Below, piece by piece: positions 15,590 to 24,465 of a DNA stretch of 64,000 nucleotides (the first letter of the stretch is position 1; the number at the start of each line of letters is the position of its first letter). A program made the translations under genes and the position numbers. The stretch is from Cellulomonas sp. Y8 (GTDB lineage Bacteria; Actinomycetota; Actinomycetes; Actinomycetales; Cellulomonadaceae), in the NCBI RefSeq assembly GCF_008033115.1, contig NZ_CP041203.1, forward strand, positions 4,154,001 through 4,218,000. The letters are read 5' to 3'. A model generated the notes under the pieces. That model ran no database searches. It worked only from the letters and a program-made list of their open reading frames with translations, and had not been told where the DNA came from.

Positions 15590-18500
15590 CGTCCCGCGCT
15601 ACGCGGAGCTGCATGCGCACTCGGCGTTCAGCTTCCTCGACGGCGCCAGCCAGCCCGAGGAGCTCGCCGCCGAGGCGCACCGGCTCGGGCTCAGCGCGCT
15701 CGCGCTCACCGACCACGACGGCCTGTACGGCGTCGTGCGGTTCTCCGAGGCGGCGCGGGAGGTCGGGCTGCCCACCGTGTTCGGCGCCGAGCTGCACCTG
15801 CCCGTCCCCGGCGTCGGCGGCCCCGACGTCCTCGACCTGCCGACCGGCGTGCCCGACCCGCGCGCGCTGCACCTGCCCGTGCTGGCCCGCGGGCCCGAGG
15901 GCTACCGCGCGCTGTCCCGCACCATCGCGGAGGCGCACCTCGCCACCGGGACCAAGGGGGCCGCGGAGTACCGGCTGGAGCAGCTCGCCGAGCAGGCCGA
16001 CGGGCGCTGGCTCGTGCTCACCGGCTGCCGCAAGGGACCCGTCCGGCACGCGCTGACCGACGGCGGCCGCGAGCCTGGCGTCACCGCCGCGGGCCTCGAC
16101 CGGGCGCGCACCGAGCTCGACCGGCTGGTCGCCCTGTTCGGCCGGGACAACGTCGCGGTCGAGGTCACCCAGGGCGGCAGCCCGTACGACTCCGAGCTCG
16201 CGGACGCTCTCGCGGGGCTCGCCGCCGGCGCCCGGCTGCCGCTGGTCGCCACCGGGAACGTGCACTACGCGACCCCGCGGGACGCCGACCTGGCGATGGC
16301 CCTGGCCGCCGTCCGCGCCCGGTCGTCGATGGAGGACCTGGACGGGTGGCTGCCCGGGGCGCCGACCGCGCACCTGGCGTCCGCCGCCGAGATGCTGCGC
16401 CGCCACCGGCGGCACCCGCAGGCGGTCGCGACCGCCGCCGCGATCGGCGCCGAGTGCGCGTTCGACCTGCACCTCGTCGCCCCGCAGCTGCCGCCGTACC
16501 CGGTGCCGCCCGGCCACACCGAGGCGACCTGGCTGCGCGAGCTCGTCCGCCGCGGCGCGCTGGAGTGCTACGGCCCGCCCGAGGCCGAGCGGGTGCCCGG
16601 CGCCTACGCCCAGCTGGAGCACGAGCTGCGCGTCATCGAGGACCTCGGCTTCCCCGGGTACTTCCTGGTCGTCTACGACCTCGTCGACTTCTGCCACCGC
16701 AACGGCATCCTCGCCCAGGGCCGCGGCTCGGCCGCCAACTCCGCGGTCTGCTACGCGCTCAAGGTCACCGCCGTCGACGCCGTCGCGCACGGCCTGCTGT
16801 TCGAGCGGTTCCTCGCGCCCGAGCGCGACGGGCCGCCGGACATCGACGTCGACATCGAGTCCGGCCGCCGCGAGGAGGTCATCCAGTACGTCTACGCCAA
16901 GCACGGCCGCACCCACGCCGCGCAGGTCGCCAACGTCATCTCCTACCGCGCCCGGTCCGCCGTGCGGGACGCCGCCCGGGCGCTCGGGTACGACGTCGGG
17001 CAGCAGGACGCGTGGAGCAAGTCGATCGAGCGCTGGGGCACGCTGCGCGGCCCGGCGCCGCGGCACCCCTGGTGGTCGGGGGCGAACCGGGGCGCCGCGG
17101 CCGTGGCGGCCGCCCCGCCGACGCAGCACGTCGCCGACCGGCCCACGTCGACCCGGCCGAGCCCGCCGTCGACCCGGCCGACGCCGCGCTCGCCCCACGT
17201 CGGGACACCCCCTGCCGGCCCGCCCGCCGCGGCGACCCCGGGTTCCCCGGTGAGCCGCGAGGACCGCCGCGCCGCGCAGTACGCCGCCGCCCAGCGCGAC
17301 CCCGACGGCGTCGTCTGGGGCTGGAACCACGAGCCCGGCGCCGCACCGGCCCCGGCGCCCCGGCGCCCCGCCGGGCACGACGACGCGGACGGGCCGGCGG
17401 GCCAGCCGACCGCCGACCGCCACGACGTCGTCCCCGCGCACCGGCCGCCGCCCGCGAGCGACCTCGAGGAGATCCCCGAGCAGGTCATCGACCTGGCCGA
17501 CCGGTTCCTGCGCCTGCCGCGGCACCTCGGCATCCACTCCGGCGGCATGGTGATGTGCGACCGCCCGGTCATCGAGGTCTGCCCGGTGGAGTGGGCGCGC
17601 ATGGAGGGCCGCACCGTCCTGCAGTGGGACAAGGACGACTGCGCCGACGCGGGCCTGGTGAAGTTCGACCTGCTCGGCCTCGGCATGCTCACCGCCCTGC
17701 GGCTGGCGTTCGACCAGGTCGAGCAGCACGGCGGCCCGCGCCTGCACCTGCACCAGCTGCCCAACGAGGACCCGCTGGTCTACGACCTGCTGTGCGCCGC
17801 CGACACCGTCGGGGTGTTCCAGGTGGAGTCGCGCGCCCAGATGGGCACCCTGCCGCGCCTCCAGCCGCGGAGCTTCTACGGGATCGTCGTCGAGGTCGCG
17901 CTGATCCGCCCCGGGCCGATCCAGGGCGGGTCGGTGCACCCGTACATCGAGCGCTACCAGGGCCGGCAGCCGATCACCTACCCGCACCCCCGGCTCGAGA
18001 AGTCCCTGGAGCGCACCCTCGGCGTCCCGCTGTTCCAGGAGCAGCTCATGCAGATGGCCATCGACGTCGCCGACTTCACACCCGCCGAGGCCGACCAGCT
18101 CCGGCGCGCGATGGGCTCCAAGCGCAGCATCGAGAAGATGGAGGCGCTGCGCGCCCGGCTCATGGACGGCATGACCCGCAACGGCATCCCGGAGCCCGTG
18201 CGCGAGGAGGTCTACGAGAAGCTCAAGGCCTTCGCGGACTTCGGCTTCCCGGAGTCGCACGCCTACTCCTTCGCGTTCCTCGTCTACGCCAGCTCGTGGC
18301 TCAAGGTGCACCACCCGGCCGCCTTCTACGCCGGCCTGCTCGCCGCGCAGCCCATGGGGTTCTACTCGCCGCAGTCGCTCGTCGCGGACGCCCGCCGGCA
18401 CGGCATCGGCGTGCTCCGCCCCGACGTGCAGCGCTCCGGGGTGCAGGCCGTCGTCGAGCGGGTCCGGCCCGAGCCCGCGGGCGGGGAGCCGCGCCTGACG

Positions 18501-19424
18501 CCGCGGCCGTCGGGGACCGCGCCGGTGCCGCCGCTGCGGGCGGGCGGGGCGCGCGGGTTCGCCGAGGTGCCGCCGCCCTTCGGGCCCGTCGACGAGCCGG
18601 TGCCCGCGCCAGGCGCGCCTGCCGCATCCGCCGCACCCGTGCCGATCGCGCCCGAACCCGCTGCGCCAGAACCCGCTGCGCCTGGGTCGGTGGCACCGGC
18701 GGCCGCCGAGCCCGAGCGCTCCCTCGCGGTGCGCGTCGGCCTCGCCTCGGTGCGGAACGTGGGGGAGAAGGTCGCCGAGCGGGTCGTCGCCGAGCGGGAC
18801 GCGCACGGCCCGTTCGCCGACCTGCGGGACCTCGTCCGGCGCGTCGAGCTCAGCACCGCGCAGCTCGAGGCGCTGGCCACCGGCGGCGCCCTGGAGTCGC
18901 TCGGCGTCACCCGGCGCGAGGCGCTGTGGGCGGCGGGCGCGCTCGCGCAGGAGGGGCCGGACACGCTGCCGGGTGTCTCGGTGGGCGTCCAGGCGCCGAC
19001 CCTGCCCGGGATGAGCCCGGTCGAGCTCGCCGTCGCCGACGTCTGGGCCACCGGCGTGACCGTCGACTCGTACCCGACCCAGTACGTGCGCGACGGCCTG
19101 GACGCCCAGGGGGTGCTGCGCGTCGAGCAGGCGTTCCGGCACGAGGCCGGGCGCCGGGTCGCCGTCGCGGGGGTCGTCACCCACCGGCAGCGCCCCGGCA
19201 CCGCCGGCGGCGTCACCTTCCTGTCGCTCGAGGACGAGACCGGGCTGCTCAACATCGTGTGCAGCACCGGGCTGTGGCAGCGGTTCCGGAAGGTCGCCCG
19301 CACGTCCCGGGCGCTCGTCGTGCGCGGGCGGCTGGAGCGGGCGGACGGGGCCACCAACCTCATCGCCGAGCACCTGACGCCGCTGTCGCTGGGCATCGCG
19401 ACGACCTCGCGGGACTTCCAGTGA
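15582..19424 (+). CDS. dnaE2: Error-prone DNA polymerase III alpha subunit DnaE2, with two Pro/Ala-rich insertions
   Basis: A 1280-residue protein from ATG 15582. The PHP domain opens it (YAELHAHSAFSFLDGAS, ALTDHDGLYG), the polymerase palm has GRGSAANSAVCYAL and catalytic PDIDVDIE at about 419-426, and HLGIHSGGMV, QVESRAQMG and GFPESHAYSFAFLVYASSWL follow. A C-terminal OB fold (VVTHRQRPGTAGGVTFLSLE) is at about 1190-1215. It is longer than the usual 1050-1100 residues because of a disordered insertion at about 490-624 and a second at about 960-1044. DnaE2 carries out SOS-induced translesion synthesis with ImuA' and ImuB. Confidence 0.95.
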   Translation: MTDVPRYAELHAHSAFSFLDGASQPEELAAEAHRLGLSALALTDHDGLYGVVRFSEAAREVGLPTVFGAELHLPVPGVGGPDVLDLPTGVPDPRALHLPVLARGPEGYRALSRTIAEAHLATGTKGAAEYRLEQLAEQADGRWLVLTGCRKGPVRHALTDGGREPGVTAAGLDRARTELDRLVALFGRDNVAVEVTQGGSPYDSELADALAGLAAGARLPLVATGNVHYATPRDADLAMALAAVRARSSMEDLDGWLPGAPTAHLASAAEMLRRHRRHPQAVATAAAIGAECAFDLHLVAPQLPPYPVPPGHTEATWLRELVRRGALECYGPPEAERVPGAYAQLEHELRVIEDLGFPGYFLVVYDLVDFCHRNGILAQGRGSAANSAVCYALKVTAVDAVAHGLLFERFLAPERDGPPDIDVDIESGRREEVIQYVYAKHGRTHAAQVANVISYRARSAVRDAARALGYDVGQQDAWSKSIERWGTLRGPAPRHPWWSGANRGAAAVAAAPPTQHVADRPTSTRPSPPSTRPTPRSPHVGTPPAGPPAAATPGSPVSREDRRAAQYAAAQRDPDGVVWGWNHEPGAAPAPAPRRPAGHDDADGPAGQPTADRHDVVPAHRPPPASDLEEIPEQVIDLADRFLRLPRHLGIHSGGMVMCDRPVIEVCPVEWARMEGRTVLQWDKDDCADAGLVKFDLLGLGMLTALRLAFDQVEQHGGPRLHLHQLPNEDPLVYDLLCAADTVGVFQVESRAQMGTLPRLQPRSFYGIVVEVALIRPGPIQGGSVHPYIERYQGRQPITYPHPRLEKSLERTLGVPLFQEQLMQMAIDVADFTPAEADQLRRAMGSKRSIEKMEALRARLMDGMTRNGIPEPVREEVYEKLKAFADFGFPESHAYSFAFLVYASSWLKVHHPAAFYAGLLAAQPMGFYSPQSLVADARRHGIGVLRPDVQRSGVQAVVERVRPEPAGGEPRLTPRPSGTAPVPPLRAGGARGFAEVPPPFGPVDEPVPAPGAPAASAAPVPIAPEPAAPEPAAPGSVAPAAAEPERSLAVRVGLASVRNVGEKVAERVVAERDAHGPFADLRDLVRRVELSTAQLEALATGGALESLGVTRREALWAAGALAQEGPDTLPGVSVGVQAPTLPGMSPVELAVADVWATGVTVDSYPTQYVRDGLDAQGVLRVEQAFRHEAGRRVAVAGVVTHRQRPGTAGGVTFLSLEDETGLLNIVCSTGLWQRFRKVARTSRALVVRGRLERADGATNLIAEHLTPLSLGIATTSRDFQ
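17146..17181 (+). repeat. Short direct repeat inside the dnaE2 insertion
   Basis: CGTCGACCCGGCCGA occurs at 17146-17160 and 17167-17181 (21-bp period). It encodes the repeated TSTRPSP/PSTRPTP within the disordered insertion and suggests growth by local duplication. Confidence 0.7.
18654..18682 (+). repeat. Short direct repeat inside the second dnaE2 insertion
   Basis: GAACCCGCTGCGCC at 18654-18667 and 18669-18682 (15-bp period) encodes EPAAP twice in the Ala/Pro-rich C-terminal insertion. Confidence 0.65.
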
Positions 19425-19486
19425 CCCGCACCCGGGCCGGGGCGGCCGCCGAGGCGGAGCCCGGGCCGACGCCCGGCGGCTCGTCG

Positions 19487-21199
19487 TCAGCCCCGGAGCG
19501 ACCGCCGCGCCCGCACGAGCCCGACGCCGACGCCGACGAGCGCGCCGACGCCCGCGAGCACGCCCAGGGCCCCGACCCCGGTCGCGGCGAGGCCGCCGCG
19601 GCGTGCGCCCTCGGCCGTCGCCGCACCGCCGCCCGCCCCGGTCTCGTCCGACCCGGTGCCGCCGCCCCCGGCACCGGTGCCGCCGTCCGCGGCGCCACCC
19701 CCGCCCGAGCCGCCGCCCGGAGGTGCCACCGGCGTGCTCGGCACCGGGTCCGGCACGTCCGGGCCCTCGGCGGCCGGCGCCAGCACCCCGGCCCCGGCCT
19801 GCGCGAGCACCACCTCCCGCACGTCGGTCACCTCGTGCACGACGGCGCCCCGCACCCCGGCCGCGACCGGGTCCCAGCGCGCACCGGCGACGAGGCGGTC
19901 GGCCTCCGCGGCGGCCGCGTTGTACGCACCGAGCACGTCCACCTCGACGCCGTTCACGAGCGTCTGCTCGGCGTGCAGCCGGGTCCCGCCCCAGCGCTTG
20001 ACCACCGACGCCACGGGCACGTCCTCGGGCAGGTCGAACGCGTTCCGCTCGGCCCAGATGCTCGACTCGACGCCCACGCCCCACGCGTAGTCGAACAGCG
20101 CGGCGCCGCCCGCCCCGACGCGGACGTAGTTGTTGTAGACGTCCACGTCGCCGAACCGCACCCGGGGGAGCCGCTGGCCGGCGTCGTCCCACAGGTTGTG
20201 GTGCCAGCTGACCCGCAGCCTCCCGCCGTCGAGCGCCTGCCGGCCGTCACCCGACCCGACGAGGTTCGTCTTGTCGTGGTCGCGGAACACCGAGTACGAC
20301 ACGGTGACGAGGTCGGACTCGTGCGTGATGTCCAGCAGCCCGTCGTGGACCTCGAACGGGCGGCCGTGCACGGTCGGCAGCGAGGCCGGCGGGTGGTCGC
20401 CGTCGTCGAGCGTGACGTGGTCGACCCACACGTTCGCGCTGGTGTGCACGCTGATGTTGTCGTAGAGCGAGTTCCAGCTCCCCACGCTGGTGTCGCCCGG
20501 GTCCCACTCGGGGAAGCAGTCGTAGGCGTCGGAGACGTGCAGGTTCCGGATGATGACGTCGCGCACGCCCTGGACGAGCAGGTGCGCGCCCACCAGCCGG
20601 GCGTCGTCACCGAGGCCGAGGATCGTGACGTTCGACCCGACACGCTGCCGGACCTGGGCCGTCTGCACGGCGGCCGCGCGCGCCCGCGCCTCCTCGAGGG
20701 GCCCGGCGGGATCGTCCCACCCCCACACCTCCGGGTCGTACGCCGCGACGTGCTCCGCCATCGAGAACGGGCGCGGGTCGTCGTCCTCGACCTGCACCTG
20801 CGCCGCGAAGTCGTCGCAGGTCGGGAGGCCGGACGCCGGGTCGTCGAACCCGAAGGCCCGGATCTCGCCCTCGACGAGCACGATCGTCGGCTCGTCCCGC
20901 AGATGGGCGGAGGCCCCGCCGAGGGCCGCCCGGAGCTCGTCCCAGGTCCGCACCACGTGCACGCCCCCGGGTGCCGCCGCCGACCCGCCGGTGGTGCCGG
21001 ACCCGGCCGAGCCCCACCCGTCGCCCTCCGGGAGGGTCTGCCGGGCGAGCGCCAGCCACCCGGCGTCCACGCCCGCGGGTGGGTCGCCGGACCCGTCGCC
21101 GGACCCGGCGCCCGGGGGCGCCGCCCGGGCCGCCCCCGTCGGCAGCGCCAGCGCCAGGGCCACCAGGGCCGTGCCGATCGTCCGTCCTGCTCGCGCCAT
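19487..21199 (-). CDS. Cell-wall-anchored pectate lyase (polysaccharide lyase family 1)
   Basis: A 570-residue protein from ATG 21199, with AAGGAGTCGAGG upstream. A signal peptide (basic start, LVALALALPTGAARA) is followed by a right-handed beta-helix lyase with NVTILGLG, VIIRNLHVSDAYDCFP, NVWVDHVTLDDGDH, VFRDHDKTNLVGSGDG and RLPRVRFGDVDVYNNYV; the RxPRxRxG region carries the catalytic Arg. The C-terminus has a Gly-rich spacer, the sortase signal LAATG, a hydrophobic segment and an RARRSLRG tail, so it is probably linked to peptidoglycan by a class E sortase. It cleaves polygalacturonate by beta-elimination. Confidence 0.92.
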   Translation of the reverse strand: MARAGRTIGTALVALALALPTGAARAAPPGAGSGDGSGDPPAGVDAGWLALARQTLPEGDGWGSAGSGTTGGSAAAPGGVHVVRTWDELRAALGGASAHLRDEPTIVLVEGEIRAFGFDDPASGLPTCDDFAAQVQVEDDDPRPFSMAEHVAAYDPEVWGWDDPAGPLEEARARAAAVQTAQVRQRVGSNVTILGLGDDARLVGAHLLVQGVRDVIIRNLHVSDAYDCFPEWDPGDTSVGSWNSLYDNISVHTSANVWVDHVTLDDGDHPPASLPTVHGRPFEVHDGLLDITHESDLVTVSYSVFRDHDKTNLVGSGDGRQALDGGRLRVSWHHNLWDDAGQRLPRVRFGDVDVYNNYVRVGAGGAALFDYAWGVGVESSIWAERNAFDLPEDVPVASVVKRWGGTRLHAEQTLVNGVEVDVLGAYNAAAAEADRLVAGARWDPVAAGVRGAVVHEVTDVREVVLAQAGAGVLAPAAEGPDVPDPVPSTPVAPPGGGSGGGGAADGGTGAGGGGTGSDETGAGGGAATAEGARRGGLAATGVGALGVLAGVGALVGVGVGLVRARRSLRG

Positions 21200-21220
21200 C
21201 CTCGACTCCTTCGTCGGGCC

Positions 21221-21237
21221 GGGAAACCGGTTCCTGA
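21221..21237. promoter_or_regulatory. LacI-type operator candidate upstream of the pectate lyase gene
   Basis: GGGAAACCGGTTCCTGA contains the AAACCGGTT core of LacI/GalR operators (11 of 14 positions match TGAAACCGGTTTCA). It lies 22 bases before the pectate lyase start and could respond to a pectin breakdown product. Confidence 0.5.
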
Positions 21238-21331
21238 CGACCGTAGCGAGGTTGCGGAGCCCGGCGCGAGAGCAGTTTCCGGGCCGTCCCTGAGCACCCC
21301 GCGCGCCCGCCTCGCGTGCCAGACTGCCCGC

Positions 21332-22258
21332 GTGACCCTCCTCGGCCCGCTCGTCCCGTACCTGCCCACGCCCCGCGGCCACGAGGGCGAGGTGGTGCTC
21401 GACCCGCTGCAGCGCCTCGTCGACGACGCCGTCGACGCCGGCGCCTCGGGTGTCGCGGTGCTCGGCAGCACGGGTGGCTGGCCCTACCTGACGGCGGGGG
21501 AGCGGCGGCTGGTCGTGGAGGCGGCGGTCGACGCCGCCGCGGGCCGGGTGCCCGTCGTGGCCGGCGTCGGCGCCTTCACGACGGACGAGGTGGTCGTGCA
21601 CACGATCGTCGCCGAGCGTGCCGGCGCGTCCGCGGTGCTGCTGCCCACGCTGGCCTACCTCCCGCTCACCGACGACGAGGTCCTCGACCTGGTCACGGAC
21701 GTGGCGGACGCCGCGCGGGTGCCCGTCTGGCTCTACCACAACCCGGTGAGCACGACGTTCCGGTACTCGGTCGAGACGCTGGTCCGCGCCGCGCAGGTGC
21801 CGGGCGTGGGCGGGGTGAAGGACCGGGGGAGCGACGCCGCCGAGCTGCGCGAGCGCGTGGCGGCGCTCCGGTCGGCGGTCCCCGACACCGTGGAGGTCGG
21901 CTGCAGCGGGGACGTGCTCGGGGTCGAGGGACTCCTCGCGGGCGCGCGGACCTGGCACTCGGGGCTCGCGAGCGTGCTGCCCGCCTGGTACGCCGCGGTC
22001 GCGGACGCCGCTGTGGCGGGACGGGCGGACGAGGCGCGGGCCCACATGGCGCGGCTGGCACCGGTCGCGGAGCTGGTGGTCTCGCTCGGCGGGCCGCGGG
22101 CGGTGCACGCGCTCGCCCGGGTGCTCGGCACCGACCTCGGCCAGCTGCCCGCGCCGCTGCGGCCGGTGGACGACGCCGGTGCGGCGGCGCTGGCCGCGGC
22201 GGTGGAGCTGCTCGGCGACGCGCCGGTGCGGGCGGTCGAAGGGTCCGCGCGGGACTAG
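21332..22258 (+). CDS. Dihydrodipicolinate synthase (DapA)-family aldolase/lyase
   Basis: A 308-residue TIM-barrel protein from GTG 21332. The family signature is VAVLGSTGGWPYLTAGER near 40 and VPVVAGVGAFTTDE near 75. The tyrosine motif is LYHNPVSTTFRY, and the Schiff-base lysine lies in VGGVKDRGSD near 165. Because the GST-G motif and context differ from canonical lysine biosynthesis, it may cleave or form another 2-keto acid. Next to a pectate lyase a 2-keto-3-deoxy-sugar acid is tempting, but this is inference. Its TAG stop is shared antiparallel with the next gene (CTAG, 22255-22258). Confidence 0.8.
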   Translation: MTLLGPLVPYLPTPRGHEGEVVLDPLQRLVDDAVDAGASGVAVLGSTGGWPYLTAGERRLVVEAAVDAAAGRVPVVAGVGAFTTDEVVVHTIVAERAGASAVLLPTLAYLPLTDDEVLDLVTDVADAARVPVWLYHNPVSTTFRYSVETLVRAAQVPGVGGVKDRGSDAAELRERVAALRSAVPDTVEVGCSGDVLGVEGLLAGARTWHSGLASVLPAWYAAVADAAVAGRADEARAHMARLAPVAELVVSLGGPRAVHALARVLGTDLGQLPAPLRPVDDAGAAALAAAVELLGDAPVRAVEGSARD

Positions 22259-23481
22259 GCCTCGGCGCCCTCACCGTCCTCGTCGACCGGGCGGACCTCC
22301 TCGTCCGCCTCCTCCGGCTCCATCGGCGGGTCGGGCTGGTGGAACCGCGACCAGATCGCCCACACCACCGACACCAGCGGCACGGCGATGACCGCGCCGA
22401 GGATGCCCGCGGTGAGCGTGCCGCCGGTGACGGCCAGCGCGACCACGACGGGGTGCAGCGACACCTGCTTGCCCATGACGAGCGGCTGCAGCACGTGCCC
22501 CTCGAACTGGCCGATGAGCGCGATGCCGATGCCGACGACCGCCGCCTGGATCGGGCCGTTCGCGGCCAGGGCCACGATCATCGCGATGACCATGGCCGCC
22601 GGGGCGCCGATCAGGGGGATGAACGCCCCGATGAGCACGAGCACGGCCAGCGGGGCCGCCAGCGGGACGCCGATGATCGACAGCAGGATGAACGCGAGCA
22701 GGCCGTCGGTGACCGCGATGATGACGGTGCCGCGGGTGTAGCCGGAGAACGTGTACCAGCCGGCGCCGCCCGCGGTCTTCCACGAGTCGCGCACCGACGA
22801 CGGCAGCTGGTTGACGAACCAGGTCCACATCTCCCTGCCCCGGGCGAGGAAGAAGATCGCGCAGAAGATGGCCAGGGCCAGCGCCGTGAACACCTCGACC
22901 ACCGAGCCCGCGGACGCCGCCACCTGACCCGCGAGGTCGCCGGCGTGCTCCTGCACCCACTGCCGGCCGTTGTCGATCCACTCGGCGATCTGGTCGTTGC
23001 TGATGGAGAACGGAAGCGGCCCGTTCTCCAGGAAGTCGACGATCTGGTCGATGCCGTCGCCGAACTGCCGGGACAGGGCCTGCCACTGGTTCGCCACCGA
23101 GTAGCCGACGTAGAACACCATGCCGGCGAGCACCAGGAACCCGGTGAGCAGCCCCAGGGCCGTCGCCAGCCCGCGCGGCATCACCCGCGTGTAGAAGTCG
23201 ACCACCGGCCGCAGCACGGCGGTGAACACGAACGCGATGAACACGGCGACGAACAGCAGCTGCACCTGCGATGTGGCGAAGAACACGAGCGCGATGCCGG
23301 CGAGCAGCACGAGCAGCCGCCAGGTGATCCCCGCGGAGGTCCGCAGCCAGCGGGGGACGCCGTCGTCCGGGGCGATCCCGGTGGGCGGTCGGCGCTGCCC
23401 CGCGACCCGTCGTGACGCGGATCCGGCCGGTCCGCCGGCCTTCGCGCTGCTGTACCGGTCCGCGCCGCTCTGGTCCGCCAT
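22255..23481 (-). CDS. AI-2E family transporter (YdiK/TqsA-type permease)
   Basis: A 408-residue membrane protein from ATG 23481, with AGGAGG 11 bases upstream. Eight or so hydrophobic segments are visible, starting with ITWRLLVLLAGIALVFFA and LLFVAVFIAFVFTAVLRPVV. The family signatures are GYTRGTVIIAVTDGLLAFIL and GAFIPLIGAPAAMVIAM, then FEGHVLQPLVMGKQVSLHP. The tail is acidic (EEADEEVRPVDEDGEGAEA). The family exports AI-2 in E. coli and acts as Na/H antiporters elsewhere, so substrate should not be assumed. Confidence 0.9.
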   Translation of the reverse strand: MADQSGADRYSSAKAGGPAGSASRRVAGQRRPPTGIAPDDGVPRWLRTSAGITWRLLVLLAGIALVFFATSQVQLLFVAVFIAFVFTAVLRPVVDFYTRVMPRGLATALGLLTGFLVLAGMVFYVGYSVANQWQALSRQFGDGIDQIVDFLENGPLPFSISNDQIAEWIDNGRQWVQEHAGDLAGQVAASAGSVVEVFTALALAIFCAIFFLARGREMWTWFVNQLPSSVRDSWKTAGGAGWYTFSGYTRGTVIIAVTDGLLAFILLSIIGVPLAAPLAVLVLIGAFIPLIGAPAAMVIAMIVALAANGPIQAAVVGIGIALIGQFEGHVLQPLVMGKQVSLHPVVVALAVTGGTLTAGILGAVIAVPLVSVVWAIWSRFHQPDPPMEPEEADEEVRPVDEDGEGAEA

Positions 23482-23594
23482 CGCGTGCGCCACCTCCTGC
23501 CCTGCTGGTGCGACGCGTCCGCCGCGGTGCTCCGCCGGACGCCCTCGCCAGTGTGCCCCCACCTGCGGATGCGTGCTCGGCCGCCACTCCGTGC

Positions 23595-23600
23595 TATGTT
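23595..23600 (+). promoter_or_regulatory. Extended -10 promoter for tRNA-Leu
   Basis: TGCTATGTT gives a TATGTT -10 preceded by TGn, 68 bases before the tRNA. It lies in one of the few AT-richer spots of the window. Confidence 0.5.
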
Positions 23601-23667
23601 TTCTGCCGCACCTGAGGGGGCGGGAAGCGCGGAAAAGCGCTCCTCGTATCCGTCAGGCGTACACCCT

Positions 23668-23751
23668 GTCCGGGTGGCGGAATGGCAGACGCGCTAGCTT
23701 GAGGTGCTAGTGCCCGTATAGGGCGTGGGGGTTCAAGTCCCCCTCCGGACA
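23668..23751 (+). tRNA. tRNA-Leu, anticodon GAG
   Basis: The acceptor stem GTCCGGG (23668-23674) pairs with TCCGGAC (23744-23750) and the discriminator is A23751; CCA is not encoded. The anticodon stem CTAGC/GCTAG encloses loop TTGAGGT, giving anticodon GAG, which reads CUC. A long variable arm (CCC...GGG around TATA), as expected for a class II tRNA, is followed by the T-arm GGGGG-TTCAAGT-CCCCC. Confidence 0.95.
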
Positions 23752-23766
23752 CTCGTTGAGACAGCG

Positions 23767-23810
23767 ACGACGAAGGCCTCGATCCCCGCCAGGATCGGGG
23801 CCTTCGTCGT
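23767..23810 (+). terminator. Terminator after tRNA-Leu
   Basis: ACGACGAAGGCC at 23767-23778 pairs perfectly with 23799-23810, extended inside by CGATCC/GGATCG. The hairpin begins 15 bases after the tRNA. Confidence 0.85.
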
Positions 23811-24021
23811 GCTCGCGGCGTCCGAGCCGGTCCATCGGTCGCGCGCCCCGGGTGCTCGCTCGACGAGTCGACCAGGCGGGCGTTCGCACGGAGCGTGTGC
23901 GGCGTACGCGGCTCATCCAGCACGCCTCGGGAGAAGCGGTCAGGAACTGACCGCTACCGCGCGCACGGTGGTCCCGACGGGTCGGGCGGACCGGCCCGCG
24001 ACGACGGGACGGGTGACGACC

Positions 24022-24408
24022 ATGCTCCAGGGACTGGCGACGTCGAACTTCCAGGCCGCGGACCTCGCAGCGGCCCGCGACTGGTACACGGCACTTTTCG
24101 GCGTGGACCCGTACTTCGTGCGGGACGGCTACCTCGAGTGGCGGCTCGGCCGGGACGGCGACGAGTTCGGGATCGTGGACGCCCGGTACGTCCCGGGGGC
24201 GCTCGACCGCACGCCGGGCGGGCAGTACACCTACTGGGCGGTCGAGGACGTGGACGCCGCAGTCGCCACGTTGGTCGAGCGCGGGGCGACGGTGCACGAG
24301 CCGCCGACCGTGCGCGGCGAGGGGTTCCGTACCGCCGCCGTGGTCGACCCGTTCGGGAACGTGCTCGGTGTGATGACGAACCCGCACTGGGCCGGGACGG
24401 ACGGCTGA
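24022..24408 (+). CDS. VOC-family (glyoxalase/dioxygenase-fold) protein
   Basis: A 128-residue protein from ATG 24022 (an in-frame GTG at 24013 is an alternative). A single pair of beta-alpha-beta-beta-beta units is visible: ATSNFQAADLAAARDWYTAL at the front, YTYWAVEDVDAAVATLVERG in the middle and AAVVDPFGNVLGVMTNP at the end. These are the hallmarks of a VOC domain, in which the DPFGN loop often supplies a metal-ligand Glu neighbour. Possible roles are resistance, isomerisation or stress; none is indicated by the context. Confidence 0.8.
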   Translation: MLQGLATSNFQAADLAAARDWYTALFGVDPYFVRDGYLEWRLGRDGDEFGIVDARYVPGALDRTPGGQYTYWAVEDVDAAVATLVERGATVHEPPTVRGEGFRTAAVVDPFGNVLGVMTNPHWAGTDG

Positions 24409-24465
24409 GGCGCCCGTCGCCGGAACGCCCACGCGGCGATGGGGCCGCGTGCGAACATCGACGGC

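Noticed and set aside
19459..19481. Terminator between dnaE2 and the pectate lyase gene
   Set aside because: Only a 6-bp stem with mismatching flanks; too weak to call.
15513..20192. A 1559-residue antisense open frame across dnaE2
   Set aside because: It is a GC-frame shadow: no domain is recognisable, and dnaE2 on the opposite strand has all expected motifs.
16346..22258. A 1970-residue plus-strand open frame through dnaE2 and beyond
   Set aside because: The dnaE2 part is a shadow in another frame; only the last 308 residues (DapA-like) are real.
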